A stretch of 5,240 bases of DNA. Source: CAZVIK01 sp964627045. GTDB lineage: Bacteria; Acidobacteriota; Terriglobia; Bryobacterales; Bryobacteraceae. The stretch lies in NCBI GenBank assembly GCA_964627045.1, contig CAZVIK010000256.1, positions 1-5,240 of the forward strand, in the 5' to 3' direction. A program made the position numbers and the translations under genes. The number at the start of each line of letters is the position of its first letter. Position 1 is the first letter of the stretch. The notes beneath the pieces are model-generated. The model was given only the letters and a program-made list of their open reading frames with translations, made no database searches and was not told where the DNA came from. Of the stretch, positions 1-5,240 are shown one piece after another.

Positions 1-227
1 TGGTCTCTTCCGAGTACATGGTGTGCCGGTGCAGGGACACCGCCGCGCGGAACGCGGAATCCCGGCCGCTGGAAAGGGGCCAGTGGTGCAAACGGGTGAT
101 TGGGTGGCGCATGATGGGGAGGCTCCGTCGTCTCCAGCTTGCGGGAGCCGAGTTACGGACGAGTTTCAAAAACGTGAAATTGTTCTGAAACCCGGCGGCT
201 GCGGAAGGAGCCAGACGATTTACGTCG
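1..227. other. 5' flank without a convincing gene
   Basis: I see no supportable gene here. The plus-strand frame from position 2 is open up to the stop near 242, but its product is arginine/glycine/proline-rich, matches no family I recognise, and would run into the promoter of the next gene. On the minus strand an ATG at 19-17 could begin a leftward gene (M-Y-S-E-E-T before the window edge). Only six codons are visible and no Shine-Dalgarno precedes it, so it cannot be called. Positions 161-191 form an AT-richer island with 11-bp-phased repeats, described separately. A 5-bp hairpin (43-47 with 53-57) is too short to interpret in such GC-rich DNA. Confidence 0.5.
163..191 (+). promoter_or_regulatory. 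Possible distal Pho-box-like repeats
   Basis: Two 7-mers, GTGAAAT (174-180) and CTGAAAC (185-191), are separated by 4 bp, giving the 11-bp periodicity of PhoB direct repeats. CTGAAAC matches the half-site CTGTMAY at six of seven positions, and GTGAAAT matches CTGTCAT/CTGTMAY at about five. A weaker third unit, GTTTCAA (163-169), lies another 11 bp upstream. The island is AT-rich in an otherwise GC-rich flank. It lies about 36 bp upstream of the better Pho box, where a second activator site would be plausible. This is pattern matching only, and another regulator or chance could explain it. Confidence 0.3.
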
Positions 228-245
228 CCGTCAAACGGCTGTAAC
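228..245 (+). promoter_or_regulatory. Pho box (PhoB-type binding site)
   Basis: The sequence reads CCGTCAA-ACGG-CTGTAAC: two 7-bp direct repeats 11 bp apart. The Enterobacterial consensus is CTGTCAT-N4-CTGTMAY. The second repeat matches at 7/7 and the first at 5/7. The box ends exactly 10 bp before the -10 hexamer at 256, which is the spacing known for E. coli phoA, where the Pho box replaces the -35 element. No TTGACA-like -35 exists at the usual place, as expected for an activator-dependent promoter. The adjacent gene is an alkaline phosphatase, the classic Pho regulon member. The inference is phosphate-starvation induction by a PhoB/PhoR-type system. Confidence 0.65.
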
Positions 246-255
246 GCGATCCGGC

Positions 256-261
256 TAGAAT
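256..261 (+). promoter_or_regulatory. -10 element of the phosphatase promoter
   Basis: TAGAAT matches the sigma-70 -10 consensus TATAAT at five of six positions. The predicted transcription start is near 268, giving a leader of about 55 nt that contains the Shine-Dalgarno at 310-315. The Pho box lies 10 bp upstream in place of a -35. Confidence 0.55.
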
Positions 262-309
262 TGTGGGGTAGGCGTGATCGCACCGGGTTTTGACGAGCGG
301 TACAGGGAC

Positions 310-315
310 GGAGGG
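310..315 (+). promoter_or_regulatory. Shine-Dalgarno that decides the phosphatase start
   Basis: GGAGGG ends 7 nt before ATG at 323. The alternative in-frame TTG at 290 has no comparable site, and it would put 11 polar residues ahead of an otherwise typical signal peptide. ATG 323 is therefore preferred. Confidence 0.75.
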
Positions 316-322
316 AAAGGGC

Positions 323-1786
323 ATGCACAGGGGATTGTTGGCCGCGGCGGCGGCTTTGACGATGCTAGCGGCAGGGGCTTCCGCGCAGGTTAAACACATC
401 ATCCTTTTCATCGGCGACGGGATGCAGATGGCCACGGAGGTGGGGACCAGCCGGTATCTTTTCGGCAAGGACAGTGGGCTGTCGTTTCACCAGTTGCCTT
501 ACCAGGGGAACGTCGCCACTTGGGACGTCTCGGCGTACAACGCGCGGGCCAAGGCGGCGGGCAAGCCGGCCTACGATCCCAAGGCGATCATCCCTTCCAC
601 CGGCTATGACGCAGTCAAGGGCGGCTTGCTACCGTACCCGCTTCAGACCAACGGAGAGGCCAGCTACCTGATGGGGCCGGCGACCGATTCGGCGTCTTCG
701 GCCACCGCCTTCGGTTCGGGGAACAAGACCGACGACGGCAACATCGCCTGGCTCCCGGGAGATCCGCCCAACGGCGCCGTGCCCACGGCGGCGGAGATCC
801 TGCGTGCCGAAAAGGGCTTCGCCATCGGCGTGGTCAGCACCGTGCCCTTCACGCACGCTACGCCAGCGGCGCTGGTGAGCCACAACGTGAGCCGGAACAA
901 CTACCATGCCATCGGCGAAGAGATCGTGATGAAGACGCAGCCCGACGTGGTGGTTGGCGGCGGGTGGGGGAGCGCGCAATACACGCCGGCGGCCGCGTTG
1001 GAGTACCTGACGAAGAACCCGGCGTCGCCCTACGTGTTCGTGCAACGCCAGGCGGGCGTGGACGGGGCGAAGACGTTGACGGCTGCCGCCGCCGAGGCCG
1101 TCGCGAAGGGCAAGAAGCTGTTCGGTCTTTTCGGGAACCCTTCGGGCGGGAACTTCGACTCCCCGGTTCCTTCGAACAAGCCGGGGGCGCCCGCGGTGGC
1201 GCGCGGCAACATCGAGAACCCGCTGTTAAAGGACGCCGTGGTTGCGGCGCTGGATGTCCTAAGCCGGGACAGCGATGGATTCTTCGTCCTGTTTGAACAG
1301 GGCGACATCGATTGGGGGGCACACGCCAACGATTACGCGCGCATGGTCGGCACCACCTGGGACCTGCACGAAGCCGTGAAGACCGCCGTCGAGTTCGTGG
1401 ACCGGCCGGGCGACGCGATGGACTGGGACAACACGCTGCTGATCGTGACCGCCGATCACGCCAACAGCTACCTGAGGCTGGAAAGGCCGATGGGCGCGGG
1501 CGTTCTTCCCGTACAGGACGGCAAGAAGTACCCGGGCGGCGAGATCAGTTTCGGGACCGGCAGTCACACCAACGAACTGGTCCGGCTGTACGCCCGTGGG
1601 GCGGGGATCGACGGGATCCGGAAGCAGGAAGGAACCTGGTATCCCTGCACCACGATCATCGACAACACCCAGTTGTTCCACGTGATGCTCGGAGCGGCGG
1701 GCGTGACCCGTCCGTCCCCGTTGACCGCAAAGCCGGACAATTCAGCGTGTTCGTTGCCCGGAGCCCGGCCGCCGCAGAGCAAGTAA
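323..1786 (+). CDS. Secreted alkaline phosphatase
   Basis: An alkaline phosphatase (PhoA superfamily, Pfam family PF00245) that hydrolyses phosphate monoesters, probably in the periplasm. Starting at ATG 323 the protein has 487 residues. The first 21 are a signal peptide: His-Arg, a hydrophobic alanine/leucine core and an A-S-A cleavage site before Q22. Expected motifs appear in order: IGDGM with metal ligand D32; T-D-S-A with D122 and the phosphorylated nucleophile S123; H-A-T-P with H178 and T180; S-R with R191 as the likely phosphate-binding arginine; E325, D330 and H334 in the FEQGDIDWGAHAND block; D378-H379 in TADH; H415 in TGSHT. The E/D/H spacing (+5, +4) equals that of E. coli PhoA (E322, D327, H331). 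Odd points: about 40 extra residues between D32 and S123 compared with E. coli, and ADHANS replacing the common ADHETG. Two C-terminal cysteines (C442, C476) could form a disulfide. The gene ends in TAA and is probably monocistronic under Pho control. Confidence 0.93.
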   Translation: MHRGLLAAAAALTMLAAGASAQVKHIILFIGDGMQMATEVGTSRYLFGKDSGLSFHQLPYQGNVATWDVSAYNARAKAAGKPAYDPKAIIPSTGYDAVKGGLLPYPLQTNGEASYLMGPATDSASSATAFGSGNKTDDGNIAWLPGDPPNGAVPTAAEILRAEKGFAIGVVSTVPFTHATPAALVSHNVSRNNYHAIGEEIVMKTQPDVVVGGGWGSAQYTPAAALEYLTKNPASPYVFVQRQAGVDGAKTLTAAAAEAVAKGKKLFGLFGNPSGGNFDSPVPSNKPGAPAVARGNIENPLLKDAVVAALDVLSRDSDGFFVLFEQGDIDWGAHANDYARMVGTTWDLHEAVKTAVEFVDRPGDAMDWDNTLLIVTADHANSYLRLERPMGAGVLPVQDGKKYPGGEISFGTGSHTNELVRLYARGAGIDGIRKQEGTWYPCTTIIDNTQLFHVMLGAAGVTRPSPLTAKPDNSACSLPGARPPQSK

Positions 1787-1790
1787 GGCA

Positions 1791-1808
1791 GGGCTTCGCC
1801 GAGCGCCC
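1791..1808 (+). terminator. Weak hairpin after the phosphatase gene
   Basis: Shortly after the TAA at 1784-1786, GGGC pairs with GCCC, and an inner TTC/GAG stem with one bulge closes a 3-nt loop. No T-tract follows, so this is at best a poor intrinsic terminator. Equivalent short stems are common by chance at this GC content. Confidence 0.2.
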
Positions 1809-1840
1809 CAAACCGCCTGCATCGGCCTCCGTCGTGCGGC

Positions 1841-1846
1841 TACAAT
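1841..1846 (+). promoter_or_regulatory. -10 element of the abgT-like gene
   Basis: TACAAT matches TATAAT at five of six positions. It places the transcription start near 1853, only about 18 nt before the TTG start and just ahead of the Shine-Dalgarno. No clear -35 is visible 16-18 bp upstream. It suggests that the transporter has its own promoter and is not simply co-transcribed with the phosphatase. Confidence 0.45.
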
Positions 1847-1855
1847 AGCGGCGAC

Positions 1856-1863
1856 AAGGGGGG
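1856..1863 (+). promoter_or_regulatory. Shine-Dalgarno for a TTG start
   Basis: AAGGGGGG ends 7 nt before TTG 1871. The next in-frame candidate, ATG 1892, has no purine-rich site at the right distance, so the TTG is preferred. Confidence 0.6.
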
Positions 1864-1870
1864 CGATTCG

Positions 1871-3394
<1,524 letters not shown>

Positions 3395-4070
3395 TCAGGT
3401 GAGATCGAGGTGGCGCGTGTCCAGCAGCCGCCCGGTTTCGACGTTGCCGAGCGCCGCCAGCATCGTTTCCTTCAGGTGCGGGTAGTCCGACTCCAGATGT
3501 GAGATGAGGCCCCGGAGCGTCTCCCGCACGGTGCCGGTCTTCTGGGAGCATCCGCAGGGGATCAGCGGCGCGCCGAGTTGCTCGACGCAGGCGCGGGTGG
3601 CTGTCTCCGGGACGAAGACAAGCGGGCGGATCAGGCGGAACTCGCGGCTGCGCGACCAGGTGACCGGGGGCAGGGAAGCGACGCGGCCGGTGAAGAGCGC
3701 GTTGCGCAGAAAGGATTCGCAGAAATCGTCCGCCGTATGGCCGAAGGCGATCACCCCCGCGCCGAGGCCGCGCGCGACTTCGTAGATGGCGCGCCGGCGG
3801 TAACGGCTGCACAGATCGCAACCGTGGCCGGGCTGTTCGCCGATGAGGCGGATCGAAGGGTTGTCGCGATAACAGGTCCACTCGACGCCGCGATCCTTCA
3901 GGTAGGCGGCCAACGGTTCCAGCGGGCGAAGGAACTTGCCCTGCTCGACGGTGAAGGCGCAAACCGAGAAATCCACCGGCGCGCGCCGCTGCAATCGAAG
4001 GAGGACTTCGAGAAGCGCGAGCGAGTCCTTACCNNNNNNNNNNGCGAACGAGATCCTGCTCCAGGTCCAC
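3395..4070 (-). CDS. TtcA-like tRNA C32 2-thiolase with assembly gap
   Basis: A PP-loop ATPase resembling TtcA, the iron-sulfur enzyme that converts cytidine 32 of some tRNAs to 2-thiocytidine after adenylation. The readable body has 212 residues from GKDS (codons from 4033 leftwards). The GKDS belongs to SGGKDS, whose first residues fall in the Ns. Counting from that G: C72 and C75 in CDLCSRYRRR, GHTADDF at 98-104, and P-C-G-C with C160, the third expected [4Fe-4S] ligand (E. coli C122, C125, C222). The C-terminus LLDTRHLDL matches E. coli LCDTNLFDF. The start is probably GTG 4070-4068. It is preceded two codons upstream by an in-frame TAA, and it reads V-D-L-E-Q-D-L-V-R, like the LEKRLRR helix near the E. 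coli N-terminus. That frame joins GKDS only if the gap is longer than the ten Ns and in phase; about 24 residues are expected there. No Shine-Dalgarno precedes the GTG, so a leaderless mRNA is likely. Confidence 0.85.
4034..4043. other. Run of ten Ns (assembly gap)
   Basis: Ten undetermined bases fall within the 5' part of the ttcA-like gene, immediately before the GKDS of its PP-loop. The flanking frames suggest a placeholder for roughly 70 missing bases, but an exact 10-base unknown cannot be excluded. Confidence 0.95.
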
Positions 4071-4075
4071 GCTTT

Positions 4076-4081
4076 ATTATA
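4076..4081 (-). promoter_or_regulatory. Perfect -10 (TATAAT) for the ttcA-like gene
   Basis: On the minus strand the hexamer is exactly TATAAT, followed by only five bases (AAAGC) before the proposed GTG start at 4070. The transcript would therefore begin at or within one base of the start codon, which is the arrangement of leaderless genes. No -35 is seen 17 bp upstream, where the DNA is already rsmB coding sequence. Confidence 0.55.
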
Positions 4082-4085
4082 GGAG
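4081..4085 (+). promoter_or_regulatory. Shine-Dalgarno of rsmB
   Basis: AGGAG ends 9 nt before ATG 4095 and supports that start. It overlaps the last base of the minus-strand -10. The rsmB transcript must therefore begin upstream of 4081 for this site to be used. Confidence 0.6.
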
Positions 4086-4094
4086 TCGGACCCG

Positions 4095-5240
4095 ATGAGC
4101 CCCGCGCGCCAGGCTGCCTTCCAGATCCTCCTGCTGGTCGAGAAGGGCGGGTACGCGTCGGATCTGCTGGCTGGACGGACACAGGACCTTGACGCCCGCG
4201 ACGCCGGGCTCGCCACCCGGATCGTCTACGGGTGCCTGCGGCGGCAGGCGCAACTGGACTTCCTCATCCAGAACCACGCGCGGCGCGCGGCGTCGTCGCT
4301 CGACACCGAAGTCCGGCTGGCGCTGCGCATGGGCCTTTACCAACTGCTGCACCTGGAGCGGGTGCCGCCGCACGCTGCGGTATCGGAAAGCGTGGAGTTG
4401 GTGCGGCGGGCGAAGAAGGCGTCGGCTGCGGGGTTCGTCAACGCCATCCTGAGGAAGGCGGGGAGGTCCGGGCCGCCCGCATGGCCGGATCGCGCGACCG
4501 AACTGTCAGTTCCGGGCTGGCTGCTGGCGCGATGGGAGGAGCAATTCGGCGAGCGGGCCGCCGCCGGGATCGCGCGGGCGTTCCTGGACGAGCCCGAAAC
4601 CCACCTGCGCGTGCCGGCGAGGGCTCCGGTGGAAGGGATTGACCTGGAGCCGACGTCCGTTGCAGGGTGCTTTCGGTTGAAGTCCGGGGAGAGCGGCGGG
4701 TTTCGGATTCAGGATATCGGGTAGCAGTCGGTGGTGCCGCTGCTGGATCTGCATGCGGGTCAATCGTTTCTGGATCTGTGTGCGGCGCCGGGCAACAAGA
4801 CGGCGCAGGCCTTGGAAAGCGGTGTGCGAGCGGTGGCCTGCGACCTGCACCTCAGCCGCGCGCGGCAGTTGCGGCCGCTTGGCTGCGACGTGGTGGTGCT
4901 GGACGGAACCTGTCCGCTGCCGTTTCGATCCCGTTTCGACCGGATTCTGGTGGATGCGCCGTGCTCGGGGACCGGAACGCTGGGCCGCAACCCGGAGATC
5001 AAGTGGAAGCTCCAGACGGGCGACATTGACGATCTCCGCGCCCGGCAGACACGCCTGCTGGTAAACGCGATGGCGGCGCTGGCGCCGGGCGGGAGGCTGG
5101 TCTATTCGACCTGTTCGCTGGAGCGCGAGGAAAACGAAGGCGTACTCGAAGCGGTTCTGGGGCGCGTCCCAGAGAATGTGGTGCAACGCCTGCCGGGGCG
5201 CGACCCGGGCGACGGCTTCTTCGCCGCTGTGTTAGGATCG
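4095..5240 (+). CDS. RsmB 16S rRNA m5C967 methyltransferase, interrupted by in-frame TAG, 3' end off window
   Basis: RsmB (Sun/Fmu) methylates C5 of cytidine 967 in 16S rRNA using S-adenosylmethionine. Residues 1 to about 125 form the NusB-like RNA-binding domain, with VPPHAAVSESVELVR and GFVNAILRK typical. Residues 135-209 lead into the catalytic domain (LSVPGWLLARWEEQFG, THLRVP). Codon 210 (4722-4724) is TAG, so the first open frame ends after 209 residues in FRIQDIG. The same frame then continues without another stop to the window end. It carries DLCAAPGNKT (SAM site, 227-236), acidic D250, DAPCSGTG with C290, and YSTCS with the catalytic C340. It finishes in DGFFAAVLGS, matching the E. 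coli ending DGFFYAKLIK. The family block is QD-x-x-S-x-Q or QD-x-G-S-Q, so TAG replaces the conserved Ser and is one C-to-A change from TCG. It may be a sequencing error or a true pseudogene. The first 209 residues alone lack SAM-binding and catalytic motifs. Confidence 0.88.
4722..4724 (+). other. In-frame nonsense codon in rsmB
   Basis: TAG sits between ...Q-D-I-G and Q-S-V-V-P-L-L, where the family has a conserved serine. No indel is needed: 171 further intact codons follow in the same phase. TAG also ends the AbgT-like gene in this window, so it is an ordinary stop codon in this genome. Confidence 0.85.

Noticed and set aside
43..57. CCGCG/CGCGG hairpin near the left edge
   Set aside because: Only five base pairs in GC-rich DNA, with no T-tract and no neighbouring gene end to support a terminator.
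23..244. Small plus-strand open frame of 73 codons upstream of the phosphatase
   Set aside because: No good ribosome-binding site, no recognisable domain, and it overlaps the Pho box and promoter region.
290..322. TTG 290 as the phosphatase start
   Set aside because: The ATG at 323 has GGAGGG at ideal spacing and gives a clean signal peptide; the extra 11 residues are polar and would spoil it.
4071..4216. Extension of the ttcA-like protein upstream to ATG 4216 through the N gap
   Set aside because: It would overlap over 120 bp of rsmB coding sequence and translate through the promoter, and it does not resemble a TtcA N-terminus. GTG 4070 fits better.
4722..4730. Programmed UAG readthrough in rsmB
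   Set aside because: UAG is followed by CAG, slightly like the UAG-CAR-YYA viral context, but the next codon does not fit and UAG terminates another gene here. Mutation or sequencing error is simpler.
4506..5186. Minus-strand open frame of 226 codons opposite rsmB
   Set aside because: Low-complexity Arg/Gln/His composition. The plus strand shows continuous RsmB motifs on both sides of the TAG.

Overview
This is a GC-rich bacterial chromosomal window with dense, ordinary gene content: two exported or membrane proteins on the left and two RNA-modification genes on the right. No mobile element, CRISPR array, rRNA or tRNA is visible. Base composition, alanine/glycine-rich proteins and -10-like hexamers (TAGAAT, TACAAT, TATAAT) close to the starts would suit an Acidobacteriota (Solibacter/Bryobacter-like) genome. 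That placement is an impression, not a demonstrated result. A run of ten Ns shows that the sequence is a draft assembly.

Layout. Positions 1-322 carry no convincing gene. They end in what reads as a phosphate-starvation promoter: a two-repeat Pho box (228-245), a 10-bp spacer and a -10 element (256-261). This precedes a secreted alkaline phosphatase (323-1786, +) with all expected metal ligands and the catalytic serine. After 84 bp with its own -10 and Shine-Dalgarno comes an AbgT-family inner-membrane transporter (1871-3394, +) with every functionally mapped MtrF residue conserved. Its stop codon abuts the stop codon of a convergent ttcA-like gene (3395-4070, -) for 2-thiocytidine formation in tRNA. 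The PP-loop of that gene falls exactly on the N gap. Divergent from it, only 24 bp away, is rsmB (4095 to beyond 5240, +), the 16S rRNA m5C967 methyltransferase. It is split by an in-frame TAG at 4722-4724 and cut by the window edge just before its expected end.

How the genes relate. The phosphatase would release phosphate from organic esters in the periplasm under PhoB-type control. The AbgT transporter has separate signals and no evident functional tie to it. ttcA and rsmB are both RNA modifiers and share a tiny divergent control region with a near-palindromic -10 (TATTATA). I see no undescribed multi-gene system here. The points worth checking are the Pho promoter and a possible second upstream site, the nonsense codon in rsmB, the N-gap in ttcA with its apparently leaderless GTG start, and the divergent promoter.
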